A stretch of 64,000 bases of DNA from Chitinophagaceae bacterium. Lineage in GTDB: Bacteria > Bacteroidota > Bacteroidia > Chitinophagales > Chitinophagaceae. This document shows, piece by piece, positions 1 to 8,283 of this stretch. The notes beneath the pieces are model-generated. The model had not been told where the DNA came from, made no database searches, and was given only the letters and a program-made list of their open reading frames with translations. The first letter of the stretch is position 1. Every line of letters begins with the position of its first letter. The stretch spans positions 228,501 to 292,500 of the forward strand of contig SEAC01000020.1 in the NCBI GenBank assembly GCA_004173235.1, in the 5' to 3' direction. Both the position numbers and the translations under genes were made by a program.

Positions 1-1
1 G

Positions 2-1417
2 AACGAATCCACGCACGTACCGTCTATCCGGAATGTCAAAGCCATCTACTTCATTGGGATCGGCGGCATCGGGATGAGCGCGCTGGCCCGCTACTTCAAA
101 GGGCGTGGCGCCCGCGTAAGCGGCTACGACCGCACCGAGAGCGAACTTACCCGCGAGCTCGTGGCGGAAGGCATCGCGGTTCATTACAGCGAAGACCTCA
201 ACCTCATTGATAAGGAAGCGCAAGTGGTGGTATATACTCCGGCCGTTCCGAAAGAACACGCCGAGCTCGTTTACTACCAGCAGAACGGCTTTCCCGTGCT
301 GAAGCGCAGCGATATCCTTGGCGGCATCACCGAAGAATCGTTCAACGTATGCGTGGCCGGCACGCACGGTAAGACAACCACGTCCACGATGGTGGCGCAC
401 ATCCTTCGCCAGAGTGGTTATGGCGGCAACGCATTCCTTGGTGGCATCTCCGCCAACTACAACACCAACTTCTGGAGTTCTTTCAACGACGTAGCCGTTG
501 TGGAAGCCGACGAATACGATCGCTCCTTCTGGAAGCTGAGCCCGGATGTGGCCATCATTACTTCGATGGATCCCGATCACCTCGACATCTACGGCGATGC
601 AAAGACGATGGAAGATGCCTTCGTGACTTTCGGCAATAAGCTGAAGCCGGGTGGGCTGCTCATCGCCAAATTCGGACTCGCACGCGCTAAAGAGATCAAG
701 GCCGACCGCCGCTGGACCTACAGCCTGCAGAACGATGCTGCCGATGTGTATGCATCCAACATCCGCATCGAAGAAGGCGGCTACACCTTCGACCTGCAGC
801 TTCCCGACACTACGTTTTACAATGTGCGCCTCAACATCGGTGGCATGCACAACGTGGAAAACTCGGTGGCAGCAATGGCTGCAGCCCATTCGCTCCATAT
901 CGAGGGCGAGCTGATCCGCAATGCGATGGGCGATTTCAAAGGCGTGCGGCGCCGCTTCGAATACATCCTGCCGCCACGGCAGAAGGTGAAAGGCGAGCAT
1001 GTGGCACCGGTGCTGATCGACGATTATGCACACCATCCAGAGGAGTTGAGTGCCCTGCTGAAGAGCGCGCGCAGCCTCTTCCCGGGCCGTAGAATTACGG
1101 TAGCATTTCAGCCGCACCTGTTTAGCCGAACAAAAGACCTGTTTCACGGATTTGCGAAGAGTCTTGAATGGGCAGATCGCATACTTTTGCTGCCCATTTA
1201 TCCCGCCCGCGAGCTGCCGATGGAAGGCGTTAGCAGCGCGCTCATCCTGGATGCGATTGATAAAGAGGACAAGCGATTACTGGATAAGGACCAACTGCTG
1301 GAGTGGGCAAAGAATACCCAACTGGATAAGGAGTTCGGAGAAGTGATCATCACCGCAGGCGCGGGGGATATTGATACCCTTGTGCCCCGGCTTAAAGAAA
1401 TTCTGGAAAAAGCCTGA
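2..1417 (+). CDS. murC: UDP-N-acetylmuramate--L-alanine ligase MurC (5' end outside window)
   Basis: Cytoplasmic Mur ligase that adds L-Ala to UDP-MurNAc using ATP, the first amino-acid step of peptidoglycan precursor synthesis. The frame is open from base 2, and the first visible residues (NVKAIYFIGIGGIGMSALA) are the N-terminal nucleotide-binding loop of MurC. The ATG at 74 lies inside this loop and is not the start; only a few N-terminal residues are missing. The ATP-binding P-loop (AGTHGKTTT), the central-domain EADEYDRSF and the C-terminal-domain DDYAHHPEE motif are all present in order. The stop overlaps the ftsQ start by one base (TGATG), so the two are probably translationally coupled. 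Function follows from family identity; confidence is high. Confidence 0.96.
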   Translation, partial: NESTHVPSIRNVKAIYFIGIGGIGMSALARYFKGRGARVSGYDRTESELTRELVAEGIAVHYSEDLNLIDKEAQVVVYTPAVPKEHAELVYYQQNGFPVLKRSDILGGITEESFNVCVAGTHGKTTTSTMVAHILRQSGYGGNAFLGGISANYNTNFWSSFNDVAVVEADEYDRSFWKLSPDVAIITSMDPDHLDIYGDAKTMEDAFVTFGNKLKPGGLLIAKFGLARAKEIKADRRWTYSLQNDAADVYASNIRIEEGGYTFDLQLPDTTFYNVRLNIGGMHNVENSVAAMAAAHSLHIEGELIRNAMGDFKGVRRRFEYILPPRQKVKGEHVAPVLIDDYAHHPEELSALLKSARSLFPGRRITVAFQPHLFSRTKDLFHGFAKSLEWADRILLLPIYPARELPMEGVSSALILDAIDKEDKRLLDKDQLLEWAKNTQLDKEFGEVIITAGAGDIDTLVPRLKEILEKA

Positions 1418-2577
1418 TGAACCGCAAGCGCATCATACGGAAAGTACTCACGGCCCTCTTCTGGTTGCTCACCGGAACGGGAATGGTCGTGCTGCTGGTG
1501 GCGGCCAACCGCCCCGAGCAGGGGCACGCCGTACGCGAGGTGCGCATCCTCATAAAAGGAGACGGCGAACAATTCTTCATCGACAAGAGCGACATCCTCC
1601 AGCAACTCACCAAAGCTGCGCGCAGCCCGCTGCAGGGCCGCTCGCTCGATGGCCTCCAGCTCGACCGCCTCGAGCGTGTGCTGGAAAAAGGAGTATGGAT
1701 CCGCGAAGCCGAATTATGGATCGACAGCCGCGACGTGCTGCACGTGCAGGTTACCGAGCGCGAGCCCGTGGCACGCATCTTCACCACTACCGGCGCATCG
1801 TTCTATATCGACTCGTCGGGGCAGCATATGCCGTTGCTCGAAAAAGAAAGCGCCCGCGTGCTGGTGGTGACCAACTATCCCGGCTCGGCGCGCTTCAACC
1901 ACAACGACAGCGTGCATGCGGCCGATATCAAGAACATAGCGGTACGTGTGCGTGCCGATGAATTCTGGCGCGAGCAGATCGCGCAGGTAGACATAACGCC
2001 CGGCGGTAGCTACGAAGCCATCCCGGTGGTGGGCAATCATATCATTCGCCTCGGTGATGCGCAGAACCTCGACACCAAGCTCGCGCGTTTGCTTCTTTTT
2101 TATAAGAAAGTGCTGGCGAAGGCCGGCTTCGACAAATACGGAGTTGTGGATGTGCAATTTGCCGGGCAGGTGGTAGGCGTTCTTCGCGGTGCAGTGTCGC
2201 AGGTGGATTCGATCCAGTTGCAGCGCAACATCCAGGAGCTGCTCGAGCGCTCGCAGCGCCAGATGCAGCAGGACAGCCTTGCGGCCGTGCAGCAAACGCT
2301 GGCAGCCGACACTGCGCGCAGCCGCCAGCTGTTGCCGATCGATTCCATCGCTACGCAACCCGAGCCGCAGGCGCCAGCTGCAACCACGCCGGCGCTTACA
2401 ACACCACGCGATACCACGCAGCGGGCAGCAACCGTGGGACGCACGCCGCAACCCGCACGCAGCGCTACGCCACCACGGGCCACGCAGCCCTCGGTGCAGC
2501 GACGAACGCCGCGAGCGGTGATGCCACGACAGCAGCGGCCAGGAACCAGTCACCCCCCAAAACCAAACGAATACTAA
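1417..2577 (+). CDS. ftsQ: Cell division protein FtsQ/DivIB
   Basis: Bitopic inner-membrane division protein that links early and late divisome parts. It has a short basic cytoplasmic N-terminus (MNRKRIIRK), one membrane helix at about residues 10-30, then a periplasmic region resembling POTRA and FtsQ domains (about 38-250; for example VREVRILIKGDG and REAELWIDSRDVLHVQVTEREPVARI). The last roughly 100 residues (about 280-386) are rich in Gln, Pro, Thr, Ala and Arg and look disordered; they make the protein longer than the 250-280 residues common in the family. Its place between murC (1-bp overlap) and ftsA supports the call, because sequence conservation in FtsQ is weak. Confidence 0.9.
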   Translation: MNRKRIIRKVLTALFWLLTGTGMVVLLVAANRPEQGHAVREVRILIKGDGEQFFIDKSDILQQLTKAARSPLQGRSLDGLQLDRLERVLEKGVWIREAELWIDSRDVLHVQVTEREPVARIFTTTGASFYIDSSGQHMPLLEKESARVLVVTNYPGSARFNHNDSVHAADIKNIAVRVRADEFWREQIAQVDITPGGSYEAIPVVGNHIIRLGDAQNLDTKLARLLLFYKKVLAKAGFDKYGVVDVQFAGQVVGVLRGAVSQVDSIQLQRNIQELLERSQRQMQQDSLAAVQQTLAADTARSRQLLPIDSIATQPEPQAPAATTPALTTPRDTTQRAATVGRTPQPARSATPPRATQPSVQRRTPRAVMPRQQRPGTSHPPKPNEY

Positions 2578-2728
2578 TGAACAGTTTAAAAAGTTTAATG
2601 CGGTTTAGACCATCGCCGGCGAGACGATGGCGATTCGAGAACGTTGGTAACACAACCGTTACCAATAAACTAATAAACCAATAAACCAATAAACTACCTA
2701 CCAACAACAACTAAAAACAACAATAAAC
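2578..2728. repeat. ftsQ-ftsA spacer with 8-bp tandem repeat
   Basis: This 151-bp spacer contains no gene. It has a small hairpin at 2610-2630 (CCATCG...CGATGG). It also has four head-to-tail copies of an 8-bp unit, AATAAAC followed by C or T, at 2664-2695, then A/C-rich sequence up to the ftsA start. The same octamer occurs in reverse orientation at the end of purQ (31613-31636). Confidence 0.8.
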
Positions 2729-4102
2729 ATGAACAACGAGCAACCCATCATCGTGGGATTGGACATCGGAACGACCAAGATCGCTGTCATTGCCGGACGC
2801 AAGAACGAGTACGGCAAGCTGGAGATCCTGGGTTTCGGCCGCTCCAACTCCAACGGCGTAAAGCACGGGCAGGTGCTGAACATCGATGAGACGATCAAGG
2901 CTATCAAGCAGGCCCTCGACAACTGCTACGCTTCCAACCCCAACCTGGAGGTGAATGAAGTGTATGTGGGCATCGCTGGCCATCACATCAAAAGCCTGCA
3001 GACGCGTGGCGACATCGTGCGGCACAACACCGACGACGAGATCGCGCAGAAGGAGATCGATCAACTCATCGCCGACCAATACAAGACGTACATTCCCGCC
3101 GGCGACCAGATCATCGACGTTATCCCGCAGGAATTTACCGTTGACAACTTCCAGAACATCCCTGATCCTATCGGGTACAGCGGTGTGAAGGTGGGCGCCA
3201 ACTTCCACATCATCACCGGCGACAAGAACGCGATCCGCAACATCAACCGATCGGTTGAAAAGAGCGGGCTTATCACCAAGGATCTTGTGCTCCAGCCGCT
3301 CGCCTCCTCGGCAGCAGTAATGGCGCAGGAAGACCTCGAGGCAGGCGTTGCCATCGTCGACATCGGCGGCGGTACCACCGACCTTGCTGTATTCTATGAA
3401 GGCATCCTCAAGCACACGGCCGTCATTCCGTTTGCAGGTGAGAACATTACCAACGACATCAAAACCGGCCTGGGTGTATTGAAGACACAGGCCGAGCAGA
3501 TGAAGGTGCAGTTTGGATCGGCGCTTTCGAACGAAGCAAAGACCAACGCTTTCATCACCATACCCGGCCTCCGCGGGATGCCTTCCAAGGAGATCTCGGT
3601 AAAGAACCTTGCGAACATCATTCAGGCGCGCATGAGCGAGATCCTCGACTTCGTGACCTATCACCTGAAGCAGGTGGGCCTCGACAACAAGATGCTCAAC
3701 GGCGGCGTCATCCTTACGGGTGGCGGCTCGCAGCTGAAGCACCTCATTCAGCTCACGGAGTATGTGACCGGCCTCAATGCCCGCATCGGCCTGCCTACGG
3801 AGCACCTGGCTTCGGGCCACATCGAGGAGCTGGCAAAGCCCACGTACTCCACTTGCCTCGGGCTCATTCTCAAAGGCTACGACGACTATGAGCACAACCG
3901 CAAGCAGTTCGAGCGCGACTACCGCCTGGTAGAAGTTCCGGATAACCTGCGCCAGCAAACTTCGGAGGCCGAAGGCGAAGGCACGATGCAGCACATCGTA
4001 GTGCCTGCCGAGCCCGCCGTGAAGCAGCGTGCACGCTTCTGGGACAAGTTCCGAAACAGCCTGATCGACATCTTCAAGGAAGAAGAAGATCAGAAACTGT
4101 AG
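2729..4102 (+). CDS. ftsA: Cell division protein FtsA
   Basis: Actin-fold ATPase that tethers FtsZ filaments to the membrane and recruits later division proteins. Seen in order: phosphate-1 loop (IIVGLDIGTTKIAVIAG, about 7-23), SHS2/1C region (about 85-165), phosphate-2 motif (VAIVDIGGGTTDLAVF, about 212-227), adenosine motif (GGVILTGGGSQL, about 327-338), and a C-terminal amphipathic helix rich in aromatic and basic residues (RFWDKFRNSLIDIFKEEED) that fits the membrane-targeting sequence. The length of 457 residues is slightly above E. coli FtsA, which is usual for Bacteroidota. It lies between ftsQ and ftsZ in the expected order. Confidence 0.97.
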   Translation: MNNEQPIIVGLDIGTTKIAVIAGRKNEYGKLEILGFGRSNSNGVKHGQVLNIDETIKAIKQALDNCYASNPNLEVNEVYVGIAGHHIKSLQTRGDIVRHNTDDEIAQKEIDQLIADQYKTYIPAGDQIIDVIPQEFTVDNFQNIPDPIGYSGVKVGANFHIITGDKNAIRNINRSVEKSGLITKDLVLQPLASSAAVMAQEDLEAGVAIVDIGGGTTDLAVFYEGILKHTAVIPFAGENITNDIKTGLGVLKTQAEQMKVQFGSALSNEAKTNAFITIPGLRGMPSKEISVKNLANIIQARMSEILDFVTYHLKQVGLDNKMLNGGVILTGGGSQLKHLIQLTEYVTGLNARIGLPTEHLASGHIEELAKPTYSTCLGLILKGYDDYEHNRKQFERDYRLVEVPDNLRQQTSEAEGEGTMQHIVVPAEPAVKQRARFWDKFRNSLIDIFKEEEDQKL

Positions 4103-4103
4103 T

Positions 4104-4200
4104 ATCGTGAATCGTGAATGCCCAAACCAGTTAAAATTGCCTGATCCCAACTCCCTTCCCTTTGGGAAGGGTTGGGGATGGGTCGCTCACGGCTCACGAT
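4104..4200. repeat. Nested palindromic element between ftsA and ftsZ
   Basis: The outer arms ATCGTGAATCGTGA (near 4106) and TCACGGCTCACGAT (near 4187) are imperfect reverse complements. They enclose an inner hairpin at 4145-4179 with arms CCCTTCCC and GGGAAGGG around TTT and outer CCAA/TTGG pairs. No T-tract follows, so it is not a typical terminator. It resembles a small palindromic intergenic repeat; family membership is inferred from structure only. Confidence 0.6.
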
Positions 4201-4254
4201 GAGCTCGCTTAACCTCTTCACCCAATCCTCCACCAGAGGCAAAAACTAAAACCC

Positions 4255-6129
4255 ATGATTCATTTCGATCTTCCCAAGGAGAAATCCTCCATCATAAAAG
4301 TCATCGGCATCGGCGGTGGCGGCTCCAATGCCGTCAACCACATGTATAGCCAGAACATTGAAGGCGTCAACTTCATCATCGCCAACACCGACGCCCAGTC
4401 CATCGCGCAAAGCCCCGTGCCCAACAAGGTGCAGCTCGGTCCGCACCTGACGCAGGGCCTTGGCGCAGGTGCCAACCCCGAGATCGGCCGCCAGGCAACC
4501 GAGGAAAGCCTCGAGGAGCTGAAGTCGACACTTGAAGTGAACACGAAAATGGCCTTTGTTACTGCCGGCATGGGCGGTGGCACCGGCACCGGTGGCGCGC
4601 CCATCATTGCAAAGGTTTGTAAAGACCTCGGCATCCTCACGGTTGGTATCGTAACGACGCCCTTTGCCTACGAAGGAAAGAAGCGCCAGCTGCAGGCCGA
4701 AGAAGGTATCAAGAACCTCAAGAATTACGTAGACACGCTGCTCGTGATCTCCAACGATAAACTGCGCCACCAGTTTGGCAACCTCAAGATGCGCGAAGCA
4801 TTTGCGAAAGCCGACAACGTGCTTGCCACCGCTGCAAAGTGTATCACCGATGTGATCAACAGCACCGGCCAGATCAACGTTGACTTTGCCGATGTGTGCA
4901 CCGTAATGAAAAACGGTGGCGTGGCCATCCTCGGCAACGCGGCCTGCGAAGGTGAAAGCCGTGCGCAGCGCGCCATCGAGGAAGCACTCAACTCGCCGCT
5001 GCTCAACGACAACGAGATCCGCGGCGCGAAGTGGATCCTCATCAACATCAACTCCTCCGAAGGCGAGCACGAGTTTACGATGGATGAAGTGGACATCATC
5101 CAGAACTTCCTGCTGTCGCAGGCCGGTGAGCACACCGATGTGATCCTCGGCCTGGGCTACGACAACAACCTCGGCGCCAAGTTGGGCATCACGCTGATTG
5201 CCACGGGCTTCGAACACAAGGATCCGTTCATGCAAAGCGCGCCGAAGACGGCCGCCGCAGCGCCGGCCCCGCGTGAAGAAAAGATCGTGCTGACGCTGGG
5301 CGAACAACCGAAGCCTAAAGTGGAAGAAGCACCTGCTCCCGTGATGACCGTTGATCCGCTTGCTCCGCAGCTGGTAGAAGAGTTCACTTACCCGCAGCAG
5401 GAACTGCCGATGCAGTCCATCGTTTCGTTTGAGCCGATGGCAACGGATAGCAACGAAGACGTGCCAATGCACCTGCAGCTTACGTTAAAGGATGAAGAAG
5501 CGGAACGTGAGCGCGAGCGCCTCGAGCTGGAAGCACAGAAGCGCAAGCTCGACGACAAGTTTGAGCAGCTCCGTCAAAATATCATAGGCAGCGGTGGCGA
5601 CCAGGGCCCTTCTGCTTCGAATGCAAACCTGCCGTCTGCAGCGGCGGGTGGTTATCTGGCCAGACCATCCAATATCTACGCAGAATCCAAACCGGATGTT
5701 TCTACACCGATTTCTGCAGGAAAACCCGTTGCGGGACCTACTGCATCGAACGAAGAAGAGGAAACCTTCCAGATGCAACTGGTGATCCGCAACGATCAAG
5801 CGACGGGTGAGGCCGCGCCACAACAAGCTCATACGCCAAACAACGAACCGACTGAGGACCCTGCGCCGCAGGACATGGCCGGGGAAGAAAAACGCAGGCA
5901 AGCCGAACGTTTGCAGAAGCTGAGAAATCTCTCCTTCAATATGCACGCGGCAGACGCCAATAACGAGTTTGAACAGGTGCCGGCCTACATCCGCCGCAAT
6001 ATGGAGCTGCAAAGCAACCAGAGTTCAGTGGAGAATTTTTACAGCAACTATACCGTGCAACCCGATGGAAACAACGGCGCACAGATCTCAACGATCAATA
6101 CCTTCTTAGACGGCAAAAAGCCGGACTAA
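4255..6129 (+). CDS. ftsZ: Cell division protein FtsZ with long C-terminal linker
   Basis: Tubulin-like GTPase that forms the Z-ring. The GTPase domain holds the N-terminal IGIGGGGSNAVN motif (about 17-28), the tubulin signature GMGGGTGTGGAP (105-116) and the T7 loop with NVDFADV that completes the active site of the next subunit. The conserved core ends near residue 325. About 285 further residues follow: a Pro/Ala/Glu-rich linker with a charged, probably coiled-coil stretch near 410-445, then a short tail (QISTINTFLDGKKPD) in the place of the FtsA-binding peptide. At 624 residues it is much longer than the roughly 380 of E. coli; long linkers are common in this phylum. An intrinsic terminator follows at 6210. 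Confidence 0.97.
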   Translation: MIHFDLPKEKSSIIKVIGIGGGGSNAVNHMYSQNIEGVNFIIANTDAQSIAQSPVPNKVQLGPHLTQGLGAGANPEIGRQATEESLEELKSTLEVNTKMAFVTAGMGGGTGTGGAPIIAKVCKDLGILTVGIVTTPFAYEGKKRQLQAEEGIKNLKNYVDTLLVISNDKLRHQFGNLKMREAFAKADNVLATAAKCITDVINSTGQINVDFADVCTVMKNGGVAILGNAACEGESRAQRAIEEALNSPLLNDNEIRGAKWILININSSEGEHEFTMDEVDIIQNFLLSQAGEHTDVILGLGYDNNLGAKLGITLIATGFEHKDPFMQSAPKTAAAAPAPREEKIVLTLGEQPKPKVEEAPAPVMTVDPLAPQLVEEFTYPQQELPMQSIVSFEPMATDSNEDVPMHLQLTLKDEEAERERERLELEAQKRKLDDKFEQLRQNIIGSGGDQGPSASNANLPSAAAGGYLARPSNIYAESKPDVSTPISAGKPVAGPTASNEEEETFQMQLVIRNDQATGEAAPQQAHTPNNEPTEDPAPQDMAGEEKRRQAERLQKLRNLSFNMHAADANNEFEQVPAYIRRNMELQSNQSSVENFYSNYTVQPDGNNGAQISTINTFLDGKKPD

Positions 6130-6198
6130 AACGCGGTGCCGGTCCTGCCCGGACCGGTTTCCGTCCTGTTGAAAACAGCCGCTCTTGGGCTTGTGTTT

Positions 6199-7308
6199 TT
6201 AGTTGTTAACCCCCGGCCTTGCGCCGGGGGTTTGTTTTGTATCATAGGCCACTTCCAACAGGTGCAGCCTTCCATAAGTGAACGGGCGATCGGGGTAATA
6301 CCAGATGGCGTCTCCATCCGACGCAAGCCGGTAGCCGTTGAAGTCTTTATAGTTGCGCACGGGCGTGGCAAAGCGTAACAGCTGCCCGCTGTTGATTTCT
6401 TAGCGATCGTCGGACACGAAGTTGACCAACTCGCCGCGTTCATTGAAATAGAGCCGCGCATGCACGCATATCCCTTCGTTGCAAAAATGCGACTCGGCGC
6501 AGTGATCGTCTACCGAAGTCCAGGTGATGCGCGGATCGACGAGCGCTCCCGGCGCAAAGAGACAGATGTCGTTGAGCATCGTAACCGTCTCGGCGCGGAA
6601 GAGTTCCTTACTGCGCAGGTTCACAACGGGGATGATGCCGAACGGCCGCACTTCCATCGAAGCACTCCCACCGGCATAGTAGTGGTAACCCGGGATGACC
6701 CAGCCACCGAAGTCTGCTTTCATGAAGAACATCCGCTCATACTTACCAAAGCAATCGTATTGTTCGGAGTGAAACGGGAACCAGCTCTTTGTACGACTGC
6801 GCATCGTTCCTTCAAAGACGAGCCGCACCGACTTTGGACGCGGCCTACCGATGGCGCCGGTGAGGCGGATGTATTTGCGCACGGGCGAAGGAAGTGAAAG
6901 CAGATCGGCCTCAGTGAGCAGCGTGGTTGCCGGAGGTTCGTTTTGCAAGGCGTGGCGCACATCGTTGCGGTAGCGTTGTTCGAAGCGGGCACTGAAGAAT
7001 GCGCCGATGGCTGGTAGGAAGAGGAGCACGTTGCCGATGGTGCCCCACCGCGCATCGCCCCAGGCACTGATGATCAGCACTTGCGAAACAAGTAGCCCGC
7101 ACAGGGCCGGCAGCCACCAAACCCGTTCCCCTATCAGCTGGAGCAGCGCTGCGGTCATCAATAACAGTGCGGTTCCAAGCCACGCAATGCCGAGCGGGTT
7201 GGACAGCACACGCAGCGAATCATCTCTGGTGCCGATGGCTCGTGCAAAGCCCATGACATGGATGAAGCCATGAAAAAAGAGCAGCACGGATAGAAGAAGG
7301 CGTAGCAT
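6199..7308 (-). pseudogene. DUF6544-type membrane protein interrupted by an in-frame TAA
   Basis: The intact part (7308-6403, 302 residues) starts MLRLLLSVLLFFHGFIHVMG, has about four membrane helices in residues 1-115, then a soluble domain with the pattern I associate with DUF6544/DUF6920 (LPSPVRKYIRLTGAIG, WFPFHSEQYDCF, FAPGALVDPRITW, ARLYFNERGELVNF). A TAA at 6400-6402 stops it right after FVSDDR. Reading on in the same frame gives 66 more residues (EINSGQLLRFATP, NYKDFNGYRLASDGDAIWYY, FTYGRLHLLEVAYD) that match the usual family ending, up to a TAA at 6199-6201. One base change (TAC or TAT to TAA, where the family usually has Tyr) explains the break. Function of the family is unknown. A sequencing error cannot be excluded. 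Confidence 0.75.
6210..6240 (+). terminator. Intrinsic terminator after ftsZ
   Basis: A perfect 8-bp GC stem (CCCCCGGC 6210-6217 and GCCGGGGG 6223-6230) with a CTTGC loop, followed by TTTGTTTTGT. It lies 80 bp past the ftsZ stop and ends the division cluster. It overlaps the 3' tail of the broken opposite-strand gene at 6199-7308. Confidence 0.9.
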
Positions 7309-7433
7309 CGCCCATTGTTTGCAACGAAGCTAGCAGGGCGCCTTTGCCACGACGATGACTGCCATTGTTCGTCCGCTGATTTTCATCAACGATGCAACAC
7401 TTCGGGCAAGGCTGCTGTCAGTAGCAAAAAACG

Positions 7434-7868
7434 ATGAAGACGATCTTCTTTCGGGCGACCTGTCTGGCCGTCGTTGCCGTACTCCTTGTTCAATGCTGCA
7501 AGGACACCGGAAGGCCATCGGACACCGACCTGCAGAATGCCGACCTCGCAACCATACAAGCAGCCCTTGCCGGCCGTTGGGAATTGAAACGCATTTCCGG
7601 CGGCCTCTGCAACTTCTGCGAGCACCCTGTTGCGCATCGGCCTTATATGGTGCTTACGAATGCATCGGTAACATTCGGAAACGATTCGCTGGGCGTGGTG
7701 GAGCAAGGGCCGCTAACCTGGGCACGCGCCGATAATTTCGGCAATGCGTACGCTTTCACTGGCCCTTCGGGCAACGGCTACGTGCCGCTCGACATTCGTA
7801 ACGATACGCTGCGGCTCCATCAGTACGCCTTTGACGGCGTGATCTACCATTACACGCGGCCCGACTAG
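7434..7868 (+). CDS. Small putative lipoprotein
   Basis: A protein of 144 residues with a signal peptide (MKTIFFRATCLAVVAVLLVQCC). The C at about residue 21 or 22 could be lipidated, although the lipobox (LVQC) is not ideal. The mature part starts with a helix (NADLATIQAALAGRWELKRISGGLCNFC) and then alternates short beta-like stretches (YMVLTNASVTFGNDSL, DTLRLHQYAFDGVIYHYTRPD). This resembles small lipocalin-like lipoproteins of Bacteroidota, which often begin with a GxWxL motif; that assignment is a guess. The gene is divergent from the broken gene at 7308 and converges on the response regulator with only 4 bp between the ends. Function unknown. Confidence 0.7.
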   Translation: MKTIFFRATCLAVVAVLLVQCCKDTGRPSDTDLQNADLATIQAALAGRWELKRISGGLCNFCEHPVAHRPYMVLTNASVTFGNDSLGVVEQGPLTWARADNFGNAYAFTGPSGNGYVPLDIRNDTLRLHQYAFDGVIYHYTRPD

Positions 7869-7872
7869 GACG

Positions 7873-8283
7873 TCAGGCGCGCATGTTGAGCAGGTCGATC
7901 ATCAGGTTGAAGGCATCCATCGACGAAGGGTTGTTGATCTTGAATGGCTTTACGATGTAGCCCGAAACACCGAGGCGCCTGGCTGCTTCCCGGTCTACCT
8001 TTTCGTCGGAGGTGGTGATCATGAAACACTTCAGTGTTTTGAAGCGCTCATTGCGGCGCAGCGCCTGCACAAACTCAAGCCCGTTCATCTTGGGCATGTT
8101 GATGTCTACCAGAACAACGTCCGGTAGTTGTACGGGATCCGCCTCCAGGCTTCGGATGCCTTCTTCGCCATTGCGTGCGTGGTGCAGGTGATACACGATC
8201 TTCATCTTGTCGAGCGTGCGGCGGATGTCCATGACGTCGAGCTCGTCGTCTTCAACAAGGAGGATGTTAATTATCTTTTCCAT
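7873..8283 (-). CDS. Single-domain response regulator (CheY/Rcp1-like)
   Basis: A 136-residue receiver domain without an output domain. The acidic pocket (E11, D12, D13), phospho-acceptor D60 in VDINMPKMNG, the switch T/S after MIT (about 90-92) and K112 in YIVKPF are all present. It is transcribed after the histidine kinase, and its ATG overlaps the kinase 3' end by 13 bp, so the two form a cognate pair. The extra insert before the final helix (KINNPSSMDAF) resembles Rcp1-type regulators that work with phytochrome-like kinases. Output is presumably through protein contact; the target is not visible. Confidence 0.92.
   Translation of the reverse strand: MEKIINILLVEDDELDVMDIRRTLDKMKIVYHLHHARNGEEGIRSLEADPVQLPDVVLVDINMPKMNGLEFVQALRRNERFKTLKCFMITTSDEKVDREAARRLGVSGYIVKPFKINNPSSMDAFNLMIDLLNMRA

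Noticed and set aside
2711..4150. Long minus-strand frame opposite ftsA (also 4246-5472 opposite ftsZ)
   Set aside because: The plus strand encodes unmistakable FtsA and FtsZ; the opposite frames have no domain and mirror their codon pattern in this GC-rich DNA.
4145..4179. Hairpin as an ftsA terminator
   Set aside because: No T-run follows the stem and ftsZ needs transcription; treated as a palindromic repeat.
6126..6461. 111-codon minus-strand frame at the end of the broken DUF6544-type gene
   Set aside because: It is in a different frame from the family sequence; the true continuation is the frame ending at 6199.
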